A stretch of DNA of 64,000 bases, from NCBI GenBank assembly GCA_003439945.1, contig QVRM01005976.1:615001-679000 (forward strand). Direction: 5' to 3'. Under the pieces are notes generated by a model. That model was not told where the DNA came from, ran no database searches, and was given only the letters and a program-made list of their open reading frames with translations. A program made the translations under genes and the position numbers. Below, piece by piece: positions 37,931 through 49,981 of the stretch (the first letter of the stretch is position 1; each line of letters begins with the position of its first letter). The stretch comes from Dermanyssus gallinae. Lineage: Eukaryota; Arthropoda; Arachnida; Mesostigmata; Dermanyssidae.

Positions 37931-38760
37931 TATGACGATTCACAACGCAACATGTTCTATATACGCAATGTATCATCCACACTTAGTTGTAGGGATGTGG
38001 TGTCGATCTTTTACACACGGATTTGTTGCACATGCAACACTCTTTGGCGTCGTAACATTCGTCTTTCACACACAGATTTTTAAAAAATCCTTTCGGGACT
38101 GACTCTCAGCCAAGATTTAACGTCCACGGGACTGCTTTTCGCATTGCTTCATAGACGGACCCCCATAAATACAAATGTGCAACGGTGGGGCTCGAACCCG
38201 TGCACCTATCTAGTGTCTCCTCCGGTTGCGAGGCGCAGACGCATGCCACCACGCCACCGGGCTCGACTCATACACAGATAGTGGTGATAACCGTGCCAGA
38301 TTATGTGGCAAAGTCTCGACCGATTCCTTTGCGCCGCCTTTTTTTTCCAGTGACTAGATATAAAGACGAGCCCGTCTGTGCAATTGCGACACGCAAACTC
38401 CATACTACCATGTTCTTCTCCGAATTAGCCTGTATGATAAGTCCAAGGCGAGTGTGTGAAATGTCATTTTGTCTAGTGCGGCGTCATGTGTGGCAGAGTA
38501 AAACAGGATGCGATAGTATCAAGGCTACATTCGCGCGGAAACAGTTGTTCACTTCAAAGTGCTAACATAGCAAAGCTATACGGAGAGCGACCCAAACATC
38601 AAGACTACTAATATGCACTTGGAAATCTAAAAGCCGTTCATGCTACCCTTAGGTCTACGTCTGTGATATCTGCTAGCTGAATTGGTGGCCGCTATGACCT
38701 TGTTCCGCTGCTTTTTCTTGAGAGGTCTGGCTAACGAGCCTGAGGCAGGTATCGGCAGTT
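37931..38760. repeat. Dispersed repeat X, copy 1 (with SINE insertion)
   Basis: This segment is similar to 41200-41800. Shared strings include 'TTTTCCAGTGACTAGATATA' (38345 and 41438 regions), 'CTCCATACTACCATGTT' and 'TTAGGTNNACGTCTGTGA'. Both copies follow a (TA)n tract. Copy 1 contains SINE copy D, which is absent from copy 2. No coding potential is evident; it may be an unclassified transposon. Confidence 0.7.
38078..38271 (-). mobile_element. tRNA-derived SINE, family 1, copy D with TSD
   Basis: Minus-strand copy with B box (reverse complement of 'GGGCTCGAACCCG') and the full shared tail ('TTGCACATTTGTATTTATGG', 'GACTGAC' and 'TTGGCTGAGAGTCAGTCC' in its sense). It is flanked by an 8-bp direct repeat ACACAGAT at 38070-38077 and 38272-38279, a target-site duplication. 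The homologous position in repeat X copy 2 (about 41370) lacks the SINE, so that copy preserves an empty site. Confidence 0.88.
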
Positions 38761-39089
38761 CTTGTCCGGTGGTCTGCGACAGCGTATAAGCCGCTTCGAC
38801 AGAGTCCGAAGACCGTTGTTCTTAAACGGTTCATTGTAGGGCCGTTTGCGTGACATCCGCTTGCAACTCCTCTCAGACAAAATTGAAAGTCCTTGTTTGG
38901 CCGGAACCACAGTTCACGGCATGAACATCGTGTGGTGCTTTCAAGTCGCGAAGAGGTTCTGGCAAAGCAACGATGTAAGTACATTACGAATAGAAACTGG
39001 CTTGCCGAATCTCTTTGGGTAACGCCAATATTTTGCGTTACCTAGTGATTGTGATGTAGTGACCTCCGTTTTCCATTGTAGGACGATCA

Positions 39090-39165
39090 ACTCAACATCG
39101 GAGCTTCAAATGCGGATAGCAGGGGCACGTTGCAAGCAACTGAAAGGCTAGGAGAAAAGCCTATG
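39090..39165 (+). repeat. Dispersed repeat Y, copy 1
   Basis: Similar to 39728-39800; both contain 'GGCACGTTGCAA' and 'GAAAAGCCTATGT' at the same spacing. Nature unknown. Confidence 0.6.
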
Positions 39166-39727
39166 TGATAATGTGTCGCAAAATGTCACGAAGTAGATTG
39201 TACATTGTTCCCCTAATCAGGAACTGGGTGTGGTCCCGGAGCCGATTCCGTAGAATGCAGTCGAGATCCGTTTTAAAATAATTAAATACTGCGTATGTCA
39301 TTTTTGATCGTCGACGTTGTGTTCTAATACAATTGAAACAACATTAGACGTAGATCGCTGGAGGAGGAAATCCGTTCTGTCCAGGTGGCAATTCAGATGC
39401 AATGGTTTCGTATCTACGTCTAATCTAGCCATCATAAAGGATGCTTGGATTTTGTATGCATCACTCGTGACTGCTGTACCGCGGTAGTTTCCTGGATTTT
39501 CCTTGAATATTCGTTTTTTCTTTGGCCTGGGACTGCAGGGATCACGTTTTGTTTACTGCCAATCACTTGTTTGGCATGAGTTTCTGTAAAAGGCATTGTA
39601 TATATATGATTAACTCGCTGCTTAACTTCCTATCGACACGGCTTCGTCGCCAAATACATATATAGCTTGCCTCAACATTCCTTCTTAACTACAATGTCCC
39701 TCATGTCTCAGTTTTAACCATACAGCC

Positions 39728-39800
39728 AGGGATTCTAGATGCGGAGGGCAGAGGCACGTTGCAAACGGGTGAATGGCCAACAGAAAAGCCTATGTACATA
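39728..39800 (+). repeat. Dispersed repeat Y, copy 2
   Basis: Similar to 39090-39165, as described for copy 1. The two lie in direct orientation about 640 bp apart. Confidence 0.6.
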
Positions 39801-39928
39801 GCACAGGGAGGCGCTTAGCCCAGTTTTTCCACTTCCAATCTCATTTATTATTCAGTGTATATTTATCCGAATTTTACTTTACCGTAATATGAGTATCTCC
39901 TAGATGAACTAGGCCTCCGCATGTTAAA

Positions 39929-40096
39929 CCCGGTGGCGCGGTGCATTCGCGTGCGCCTCGCAACTGGAGGAGACGCATAGATGCACGGGTCCGAGCCTCA
40001 CCGTTCCACATTTGATTTTATGGGGTTTGCGTTACCAAGCAATGCAAAGGCAGTCCCGTGGACGTTAAACATTGGCTGAGAGTCAACGCAAAAAGT
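39929..40096 (+). mobile_element. tRNA-derived SINE, family 1, copy E
   Basis: 'CCCGGTGGCGCGGTGCATTC' head, diverged B box 'GGTCCGAGCC', and tail 'CCACATTTGATTTTATGGGG', 'AAGCAATGCAAAGGCAGTCC' and 'TTGGCTGAGAGTCAACGC'. Confidence 0.8.
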
Positions 40097-41102
40097 TTTC
40101 TAGATTTCCGCATGAGTACCCGTGGTTGCTTAAAAGCGATTGTAGAAGGAGACTCCAGTGGGCCTCACGATCTTTCGGAACGCATCTAATCATCAAGGAA
40201 TGGAGATTTCTTCCTAGAATGGGTACACTCTCAAAAACGACAGACATAGGTCAACGCTTGCAACAGAAGGAATAACTAACTCATTGAATGACCGAAGTAT
40301 GCACGGGGAGACCCCACCCAGCCATTTCTACGTAACCTTCTCGGTTAAATTCCTTTTAGCGATTCGTCCATACACAACGATCCTTCCCGACGTTTCTTAA
40401 CGAGGAGCAATTATACCCGCGTATCGAAAACTTTCAAAAAAAAAACTTCGTCTCATTGAATATTAGCCAGTGTAAATCTCTGCTGCTGGTAGAATAGCCA
40501 GATCGCCGAAAAGTAAAGAACCTCCAACCACGTGTAAAGAAGAACAAGGCGACTATTCATATTGAGAATAGTTCGCAAACAATATAGATCTGCATTTGAC
40601 AGCCGCTATGTCTTTGTTAAGAATAGCAAACTAGTCCACTGGATCTCATTGTGTGGGGCACAGGGATCAAAGTGTACCAGAACATGTGTAACAAAATGCG
40701 GCACGCAAAGCAGCTAGTGGAATAGCCAGACCGCTACCACCACTAGAAGTAACCTAACCGACTACAAGCACGCTCTTCCCACAAAGACCCCGGCCGCAAC
40801 CGATATACGTTACGGAGATTTGAAACCTTACCTTTAAGCTAATCTCAATCCAAGAGGTCAGAATCGCGGCCGAACGCATACGGCCAAGAAGCGCACCGAG
40901 GCCAGAGGCGGAGTTCGCTCCGCAGGCACTACGCATACTTTTTAAAAGCACTCAAAGACATTTAAACGCAGGAAAGTACCCTAAGCCTTCGATAACGGTG
41001 CGTTTAAACCTTATACGAAAACCCGGTCAACCGCTAGCATACCCTTTGGCATACCAAATATATGGCATACCATAAGTATGCTTTCCTGTATGAAGCAGCT
41101 GA
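40097..41102. other. No gene recognised
   Basis: Short open frames only and no motif. It may contain further decayed copies of the local repeats. Confidence 0.4.
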
Positions 41103-41141
<39 letters not shown>

Positions 41142-41181
41142 TGAAATAAAAAAAAAAATATATATATATATATATATATTT
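41103..41181. repeat. (TA)n microsatellites before repeat X copy 2
   Basis: Two (TA)n tracts separated by 'AGTGAAAT' and an A-run. Confidence 0.92.
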
Positions 41182-41199
41182 AAGACTACTAGTTGGTAG

Positions 41200-41800
41200 C
41201 TTTACGACTTATAATGCAATGCATTTTATACACACATTATATCATCCAACCTTCGTTATAATGTGGTGGCCATCTAGTTACAATCGAGTATGTAGTAACA
41301 TCTCACGTCAAATATTCCGCAATAGTTGCACACGCACTCGTTAACGTCGTAACGTTCGCCTTTCATACACATGTAGACGTGATAATCGTGACAGGTTACG
41401 CGCCACACTGTCTGTCGATTCCTTTTCGCCGCCGTTTTTTCCAGTGACTAGATATAAAGGCGGGTCTGTCTGTGCAACTGCGACAAGGCGAACTCCATAC
41501 TACCATGTTATTCGTCGAATTTTCTGTATGATTCCAAGGCGACTATGTTAAATGTAATGTTGTCCTTTTGCAACCCTAACGTTCATTTCATAAAACGTGT
41601 ATTCTATATAGAGATCTAAGACAAAGTAAACCCAGGTGCGATTACATCAAGCCGATGTAGGCAAATCGGGCTAACACGTAAATTAAAAAAATATTCTTGA
41701 AACTTTTAGGTACACGTCTGTGACATTCCTATTACAGTTGATGGCTCTTGTGGCCTTCGTTGAGATGTCTAGCCGACAACCACGGACTCTTCCTTGAAGA
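41200..41800. repeat. Dispersed repeat X, copy 2 (empty SINE site)
   Basis: This segment is homologous to 37931-38760. At the SINE insertion position it reads 'TTCATACACATGTAG', with no SINE and no duplicated target. Similarity continues on both sides of that point. Confidence 0.68.
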
Positions 41801-44411
41801 GAGGCTCCCTTAGAAGCAATACGCAGACCTCATGCAAAGGATATGATCAGCGCGCACCTGCACTAACACGGTATGCGTTGCCGCTCCCTGTGCAAAGGGA
41901 AACTATCTTTCTGCAAAATGAAGACATCTCAACACTCGAGGTGTTAAAGACACTCCTTCAGATTATATATATATATATATATATATTTATTAAGGCGAAG
42001 ACTGCCGAGTGTGCAAACGTGTCAGTGTAAATGATTAATAAATCATCACAAGATTTATATATATATATATATATAGTTGAAAGGCAAAGCAAATTAAATA
42101 GTTATTTATATATAGCGAAAGCAATTTCTGTAAGTTGATTTTGCATTCACATATATGCCTATATCCAGTCTAAATGCATAAAGACAAAAACATCAGAAGG
42201 TGGAGCTCAGTAAATAGAAAACGGCGACGTTCGTAGCGAAATGAGCACGTCGTCCTCTGGAGAACCTTCCAACATCGCGATTAGCTTGGATATTCGAGAC
42301 CACTAATTAGTGCAGAGCTGACTGGTCTCTCTGCGGTTGAGCAAAGCTCAGTTTTCCGTAAACAGATTGTCGACAGGCTAGCAGAGATGGTGCAAAGAAA
42401 ATACCGAACATGTAACCCTATTGAGTTGGTCCTGTCGTTAACTCGACGACGAAACTCGTCGGCGATGACCACGCACCAAACAATAAACATCTATACAGAA
42501 GTTTACAGCAGACAATATCTCCGTCCGAGTAAGCGGCTCTGATAACCCTCTCAGCTTACAGTTGAAGTAGCTTGGCATTGAACACGAGCATATGAAATGG
42601 AACAGTGAGGTGAGACTTCGCCTCAACTCCAGTACGGTCGCATCGGTACGAGACTCAGCTCAGGGTGCTCGGGTTTAGACTCACCCTTCTTCGGCACTCC
42701 TTGGCCTATCTGCTGCCTACCTTTTGAAACAGGCTGCCGTTGGACTTTCAGAATGCAGGCCGGGCATTTGTTTTTAAATCTATAAAATAAAAAACAACAT
42801 CTTTTCTTATACCAACGGACGTGAAAACAAAACAAAATCATAATACAATTTAGTTTTAAACTTCGATTAAATTAATTAGACTCATATTATGTGGTGTACT
42901 CTTCTCAGTTCTAACACACTAGTTTAGTTACGCGTACATATAGTAAATACGAGCATATAATGTCCCCTTGTGTGAGCAATACGTGGTTATCAATATTATT
43001 GCTTATTATTTCATTTGTATATTTTGTGGGATGTATTTTTGTGGGATGTGATGCTAATTTAGTGATTTGTATCTACAGACGAAAGGTGACCGATGGTCAA
43101 CTTGTTGAGTACGTCAATAAAACCTGATTGATTGACCCTAGTCACAGTTACTGTCAGTTCGTGTGTGTTCGGCTAGCACATGTGCCCCAGTAAACGTAGC
43201 GTGACTCGCCGCGGCATGGGGTTCCGGCGACTCTTGCTGCTGCTGCCGCCAGCTCAGCTTCCCTCGTCACCGTAGCTGCTAGTGATATGGTCGCCAGTAG
43301 CATTCGAAGCAACCTGTTCAAAGCAAGGGCCACTGTGGCAAGGCCGCCAGCATATCTTCTGCAGACGGCGGCCGGGTACTACTGAGGGTCTGAATGGGAC
43401 CGAAAATCGTTTGTCAGTGCCGTGGCCGGCCGTGTGACTGTCGATAGCGTTGTCAGGGGTGGTCGGTGGGGAACGTTGCGTCACTGCGGTGTCATATCGA
43501 CTACGGTTATTGTAACAGCTTGACACCGAACGGTCGGCTGGCTATCCGGTTGGCGCAAGCTCGTGCCCAGAGATCCGGGGCAGCAATTCGACAATGTCTG
43601 CATAGCTACACACGTGCACAACGTGTGTACACGCGTTTTTATCAAGAAGAAGACGATAAATAAAGCGACGACGACGGCGGCGACAACAACAATTTTTCGT
43701 TTTCCAGTAGTTCTTTTTGGTCGGACCTCAGAGGGGCCGGCCAAAAGATCGTGGCAACGGCACCAGCAGTAGCAGAACCAGTGCTGACAACGGCATTTCG
43801 GCTTGCTATCTGTCGATTCAGCTCAACTCGTGTCGGTATCGTTTCTCCAGAGGGTCACTGTGTCAACAAGACCCCCACCCCGCCTTCACAACGACACCAA
43901 CAAAAACAAATACCAACAACAATATCGCCGGGCGTCCTTTACTCAAGTTGTGGGTCGGCTCGATTGACGTGGTGCGTAGGGGGGGGGCGTAAACCCTGTT
44001 CGAGCTTCGGCTAAGCGAGCGACTTGACCGACGGGGTTGTTCAGGGGCGTCTCCTCCCCAATAAACAAGGGGGCGCTACCATTGCTATAGACCGAATACC
44101 CAGAATTGTTATCAACACTGGCTGGTTTACTGACAATAACCGGACGTGCGTCGCCGATCTAGCATAGCTACGAACCCCCCCGCTACAACAAAACGAAGTC
44201 GCTGACGACGAGGCAAACTACAACCAGCGTTGTAGTATGGACGGAAGTAGTAGAACAAATGAACATCTAAAAAGTGGATGGCCCCACAGGTGAATTGATT
44301 TGCCACTCACTCATGTAAGGTCACGTCACCGAGGCAGAAGTGGGACGCCAGAAAGTGGCTTTTCCGGGCAATAGATGTCCCGGATGTGGAACGACGCCGA
44401 TACAACACTGC
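41801..44411. other. Intergenic region upstream of HisRich-2
   Basis: (TA)n tracts lie at 41964-41986 and 42055-42075, and a small CGA/CAA-rich stretch near 43660-43690. The open frames at 43250-44010 have no recognisable domain. The last ~100 bp hold the HisRich-2 promoter. Confidence 0.45.
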
Positions 44412-44446
44412 TATATAAGACCGGTATGCGTGGTTTAGGCATCAGA
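44412..44446 (+). promoter_or_regulatory. TATA box and initiator of HisRich-2
   Basis: 'TATATAAG' at 44412-44419 is followed 32 bp later by an arthropod-type initiator 'TCAGAC' (A+1 about 44444). The predicted start codon is 16 bp further downstream. The spacing is what a focused core promoter should show. Confidence 0.7.
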
Positions 44447-44459
44447 CAGTTTCGGAGAC

Positions 44460-44628
44460 ATGGTTCCGCTTGGCGGGTGGAAAATCTTTCTTCTGGTACG
44501 TCGTTCGGCCAGTTGTTGTTTGAGCTCAGTCGATAGAGGATTACGCGGAGTACAGAAAACGGTTTAATATTTCAGCGTTTGTGTACGTGTGTGAAAGAGT
44601 GTGCATATATGTGTATATACATATATGA

Positions 44629-44662
<34 letters not shown>

Positions 44663-46135
44663 CCTTTATGTTATACCGCGCGACCACATTTTCTGAGAGT
44701 ACGACATAAATTGACTAGTACAATGGAGCATCAGCTACGCATTAAAAAGAAACCATGCCGACGCTATGAACGCTGAATCTGCCAGCCATAAAAGCAGCAC
44801 TTCTAGGTTTTCCACACAAAAACGATGTCGACCGTATTGACCTCCTTTGTTTCGAATAAACCCGAGGGCTATTATAAAAATTATTCGAACTCAATAGAAC
44901 TTTTGTCGCAGAGATATGCGCGTGCACCTTCTTCACGAATGCGAAGGGTGCGTCTTCTATTGTGCAGTAGCCTTTCCGACGTCCGTTTCCCTCGTCGTCG
45001 CTCTCGTATCGACGATATGACAAAGGAGAATCTTCGGCCTCATTGTCTGCCGCTAACATCTCTACCTAAATGAGTAATCCCTTTGCAGGTTTTTGCCCTT
45101 CGCTGTCTGGCCGCCGAAGGCGGCGCCGAGCCACCCTCTGGAGTTGGCGCGGATATTCGCCGCCGGTCAGCAGAACGCCACGATGCAGATGATGGTCTTG
45201 ACTTTGACGTCGATCAAACACGCGTACGGTCTGCCGCGCCGGTTGTCATATGGACACCGGCTGGAATCCCTGACGACGACGACGACGACGAAGACCAACG
45301 GCTTGAGGTGGCCGAGTCTAGACGACATGATCATCGAGGACCATCTGGGGGCGGCGGCGGTGGTGAAGGTGAGGGCGCAGGGGGCGGCCATCGTCATGAT
45401 CATCATGAAGACCAGCAGCAACACGGCGAACACGGCCAACGAGCGCACCACTCGAGCCACGACGGCCACCGGCACGACGCTCAGTACGGCGGCCATCAGC
45501 GGCGGCACGGCAACGACTACAGCGACCACCACGATCGCTACGGCCGGCACGGCAAACGGCACGGCGGCCACCACCACGACCGATACCACAACCGGCACGA
45601 GGGCGACGTACGGCACGGCCACGAGGGCGGCCGGCACCGCCACGCCGCCCGCCACGGCGAGGGCGCGGCCGAGGGCGGCCGCGAGGGCCACGAGCACTAC
45701 AAGAACCGCGGCCACCGCAAGTACGGCCACCATAATGTCTACCACAAGGAGGACTCGGCGCACCACAGCCGCTACTACGACGACTACCACGACGGCGACC
45801 ACCGGCGTCGCTACCGCGACCACCACCGGCACCACGATCGGCACGGGGGCGGCGAACGCCACGGCGCCCACCATCGCCAGCACCACGGCCGGTATCGGCA
45901 CGGCGACGACGCCCACCGGCACGGCGGCGGCCACCACAGCGACCACCACGGCGAGCGCGGGCGGCGCGGTCACGAACACCACCGCGAGCACGGCCAGTAC
46001 CGGCGGCACGGCGGAGGCCACCACCGCGGCGGACATCACGACAACGGCGGCCACCACCATCACCAGGGCCACCACCAGAACCACGGGCGGCATGGAGATC
46101 ATCATCATCATGCTGCAGGTGGAGGACCACAATGA
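44460..46135 (+). CDS. HisRich-2: secreted His/Gly-rich protein, two exons
   Basis: Exon 1 is 44460-44495 ('MVPLGGWKIFLL', donor GTACGT). Exon 2 is 45089-46135 (acceptor TTTGCAG, phase 0, TGA stop). The product is 360 aa. The spliced N-terminus 'MVPLGGWKIFLLVFALRCLA' is a signal peptide interrupted by the intron. Then come a variable acidic region with a poly-Asp run ('PDDDDDDEDQ'), the motif 'LEVAES', a Gly tract and a long His/Gly/Arg/Tyr-rich region containing 'YHKEDSAHHSRYYDDYHDGD', ending 'GDHHHHAAGGGPQ'. Function is inferred only: secreted, probably extracellular matrix or cuticle, or metal-binding. It differs from HisRich-1 in the linker but is nearly identical over the last ~340 bp of the core. 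It has the clearest gene model of the trio. Confidence 0.82.
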
Positions 46136-46235
46136 GGGGCAGGAGAAGGAGGAGGAGATGGAGGTAGAGAAGGAAATTGAGCAGAGGACGAAGAACAAGA
46201 AGAAGAAGAAGACGAGGAACGAAGTGGGATCAGTC

Positions 46236-46241
46236 ATTAAA
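46236..46241 (+). terminator. Possible poly(A) signal of HisRich-2
   Basis: ATTAAA, the commonest variant hexamer, 100 bp after the stop codon. There is no independent support. Confidence 0.35.
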
Positions 46242-46259
46242 GACTAAGGCACATTAACA

Positions 46260-46594
46260 GGATCAGTACCGGCAACAGTTGGTTGGCGATAGCTGGAAAT
46301 TAAAACAGTAGCTGGAAAAAGACCGAACACTTTCGAGCTGCTGTGAAAGCGATCGGTCCTTCAAGGAGAGCTTGCCTGTTATGCCTTGGTATACCTGTTG
46401 TTGCGTATATCTATATAGTGTACGTGTATATATATATATATGTGTAAATGTATATACAATATAGATATATTTTTGTTGTTTTTTCAGCACATTATATATT
46501 TGAGTTCCAACATGCTGCTAATGTTAGACGTGTTTCACACACACACACGCATATATATAGTGCCCCATTGTGGCTGGCTGGTAACATATTGCAT

Positions 46595-46632
<38 letters not shown>

Positions 46633-46700
46633 ATTTTTTGTTTGGTCTCCCTCTCTAGACAGGGCCGTTGAAATGCGAAAGGCGGAACCTTTATGGCCCG

Positions 46701-46739
<39 letters not shown>

Positions 46740-48857
46740 TTTTTTTTCAGAAATTGTAACACCGATATTAATTTGCAGGGCTTTTATGTTTCCATGTATG
46801 TATGTAAGATCGCGGTCATCATCAAGTATGTGGTGCATATCCTTATAACCCTCCTACTTGAATACTCCGCTTGGCTCCGATCTAGAAATACTTGCCACTT
46901 TTCCTGAGTTCTTGCCCTTTGTCCTCTTTGACTCTTTGGACAGCTACAATCATCCTACGGATCCTTTCAATACCGCTTGCTTGAGTGTAAATAACTCTCG
47001 TTAAACAAGTATGACAAGTTTATTGCTAACAAAAGCAATAACAACAGCAATGATAACAACAACAATAACAGTAAAAACCAAAATGTGTTAGTTCAGCATA
47101 TCAAGTTAAATTGCTTCGGCCACTGGCGGAACATTCACACCATCGTTTCAAGGCGTACTTCAACGTACAAATCAATCGTTACGAAGGATTTAGCAAAGAC
47201 TTCACTAGTGGGACTGTTATTCAAGACACAACTAAACAATTACGGGTAAACTATAAACGTGTCTTCTAAACTTGGTCTGGTTATAATCAAGAGCAAATGC
47301 TTTACATACTTAAGCATCTTAGTGTCAACTTAACCTAGTACTAATCCAGTTCAGTGTGGATGACTAATTATTAGGTGTGTGTGGCATTAAAGTGTGACCG
47401 ACTAAATGCGGCTGAAACATGAGCAAACTCAAAAATGCAAGCTCCCAAGTAAAATACGTTAGAAAGGAGCAGAAGGTGAAGATAGTGTAGACATGCTGGC
47501 GCATTTTAGGAGTGCTGCACAGACAGACCAAACAATAAATATTAAATATGTACATAAAAGAAAAGTGCTGTTGCTTTTGCCTGTTAGACGACAGTGTTGT
47601 TGTAAGTCTTAAAATGTGAGTCCTTGCACAGAATATTAGCGGCTTTCTCATCGAGTGATATAAGCCCCAACGTACCCCCAGAACGCTTTTAGTTGACTTT
47701 ATGTCTCCACATTACCGCACGCATATTGGAAAAATTGATATATGATTAAACACCGGTCCACTAAAGACGGTGGTCAGACCTCTTCAGTGAGGTCTAAAGT
47801 GGCAGATCAAACATGGCCGATCAAATCGCTGTGGACAGTCCAGATTGCTGTTGATGGTGAAATGAAGCCAGTGCCGCTGGTCTCCGTTCTTCCGAAATTG
47901 CTCATGTCTACTACGTTTTTATAGACCTGAGTGACTGCACTGCAGTCTAAGGAAGTATCTACATCGTAGTCTTGCAAAGTATCTACATCGTAGTATTGCA
48001 AAGTATCTACATCGTAGACTTGCACAGTATTTACATCGTAGTCTTGCAAAGTATCGAAGTTTTGCAAAACATAACAAAAAAACACCGACCGACCCGTCTA
48101 AATAGTGATACCCTAAGCGTAGCAAGCTTGTACTTATAGGTGGTCTATTGCAAGGCATTTGATTAGTGAATTTTCTTAATTGGTATATTTAGTGATGTCG
48201 ATTTAGAAACCCAGTCGTAGTTGTTATTTTCCTTGATGTCGCCGGTTCAATTCCCTTTGCTGATCGAATTTTCTTTGATTGACCACACCGCTAAATATCT
48301 GCGGCCATGCTGCCACACGAACATCTCTTGGTGCATGGACGACATGTCTCACGGCAATTATAAATCCGTAGGAACAGGATATAACCTATAATTAAAAAAC
48401 AACGGCCTTAATTGTTTTTAATTCTACCCTACATTTTCACTGATACGATCAAACAGCCTACGGAGTCGCGGTTCCATTCAACCCCCCGAGATCTCCAGTG
48501 TGGCAGTCGTTAACCACTCATTTGTTTGGCGAACAGGTCGCCTCGCCCGCGAATGCAAGCAATTAATTTCCCTTGTTCGACCCCTTTTTAAATAAAGATT
48601 ATATTTGTATTGTAATGTATTGTATTGATACCGGTGTGGCATAAGCTCCCATCCTGCACCAAGGAGGCAAAAATTTTGTTTAAAAAAGTGTTATTCTTAA
48701 AATACGAAAACACCATTGAGCTATGATTATAGAACATTATTATTAGAAGGCCTATATATGATTATATGTATTTGTACTTATATGTCTTGTGCTACTTGAT
48801 TTATTATCCGCTTAGCATGTATACCTAAGTACACATGTTACCCTTTTATATCAGGGG

Positions 48858-48896
<39 letters not shown>

Positions 48897-49980
48897 ACAC
48901 GTAGATATAGATAAAGTTACCGGCCAAATCTTAACTCTGTGCCAACTGTACGTTTTTTATTGAACGTCTCATAATCCTATAGCTCTAATGGAATGGGTAA
49001 AATTGCTTGCACATGTTTGGAAAAACAACGAATAAGGGGTAACAACCCTAATACCAAGCATTCCAAACTGGTTATTTGCCACTTTGTCAATGTATTCTGT
49101 AACTATATTCTTGTCAGTTAACTCGAGCCACCCGAATTGTACAGGCGTCGCGATGCGGATCAGCAGCAACAGTTGTAGTAAGGCTAGCTAAAACCAGTTA
49201 TGAGTTTAGTTAGGTAAGCGTCACGATGTTGACGCCAAAGATGATGACGATGCGAAACAATGATCGGCGGGTCTACGCCAGCCCCAGTTACTGCGGCTGC
49301 TGCTGCTCGGTTGTGTTATTGTTGTTGTTGTTGCTTTAGTTAGGAAATTGCGCAGAAGTGTCATATGACTGTTCGACCGGTCGGGGTCCAACTGGAAGAC
49401 ATTTTGTCGTCGTTGTCATTATTGTTGCCACCGCAGTCATAACTCAGCAATAAGCTTTCAGGTGACGACAACGAGACCACCAACAACAACAACAACAACG
49501 ACAACAACAATAGCAACAGCAACAACAACAGCAACAGCGACAACAGCAACAACAACGACGAGAACAACAACAGCGCTTGCGACAGCGGCGGCGTCTGCCC
49601 CGGCACCTTCAGTGTCGCCCAGTGAAGTCACGAAGGCGCAAAATGTCGCCCGGCTGGCCAGCCAACATCATCTGCTACCGACCGGCCGCGTTCGGCAACG
49701 TTGGAGGAGCGAGGGCGGCAGTTCGCGAACAGCCGCGAACGGTGTCCAACGGTTCCCACAGAGCTGGCGCACAAGCAGCAAAAACGCACCGCCCGGGTGT
49801 GCCCATCGACAGACAGCCTACCGGCGTGACTGTCGGCGGCCGGCTGTCGGTGGCGATGACGTGAACAACCACGAAGACAACGCGAACGTCGACGAGTTTC
49901 TTGTTGGCTCGGTCGCTATACAAAAGCGAGCCGGCGTTCCGACAACGATTCACAACCAGCCCACCAGCCATCGAGTTACA
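46260..49980. other. Intergenic region between HisRich-2 and HisRich-3
   Basis: (TA)n tracts lie near 46424-46440, 46601-46627, 46703-46733 and 48859-48890. A 24-bp minisatellite lies at 47953-48068, and (CAA)n-rich sequence at 49470-49575 creates poly-Thr and poly-Asn frames. I recognise no protein domain. A TATA-like 'TATACAAAAG' at 49917 is a possible promoter for HisRich-3. Confidence 0.45.
47953..48068 (-). repeat. 24-bp minisatellite
   Basis: About 4.5 copies of a 24-bp unit built on 'AGTATCTACATCGTAGTCTT'. Because 24 is a multiple of three, the minus strand reads as an octapeptide repeat 'DVDTLQDY'. The surrounding frame is only 92 codons with no other coding features, so I treat it as a repeat rather than a gene. 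Confidence 0.85.
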
Positions 49981-49981
49981 G

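Noticed and set aside
45167..46237. Long minus-strand frames across the HisRich genes (Val/Ala-rich or Arg/Gly-rich)
   Set aside because: They mirror the His-frame composition, recur in every paralogue for that reason, and paralogue differences fall at third positions of the His frame.
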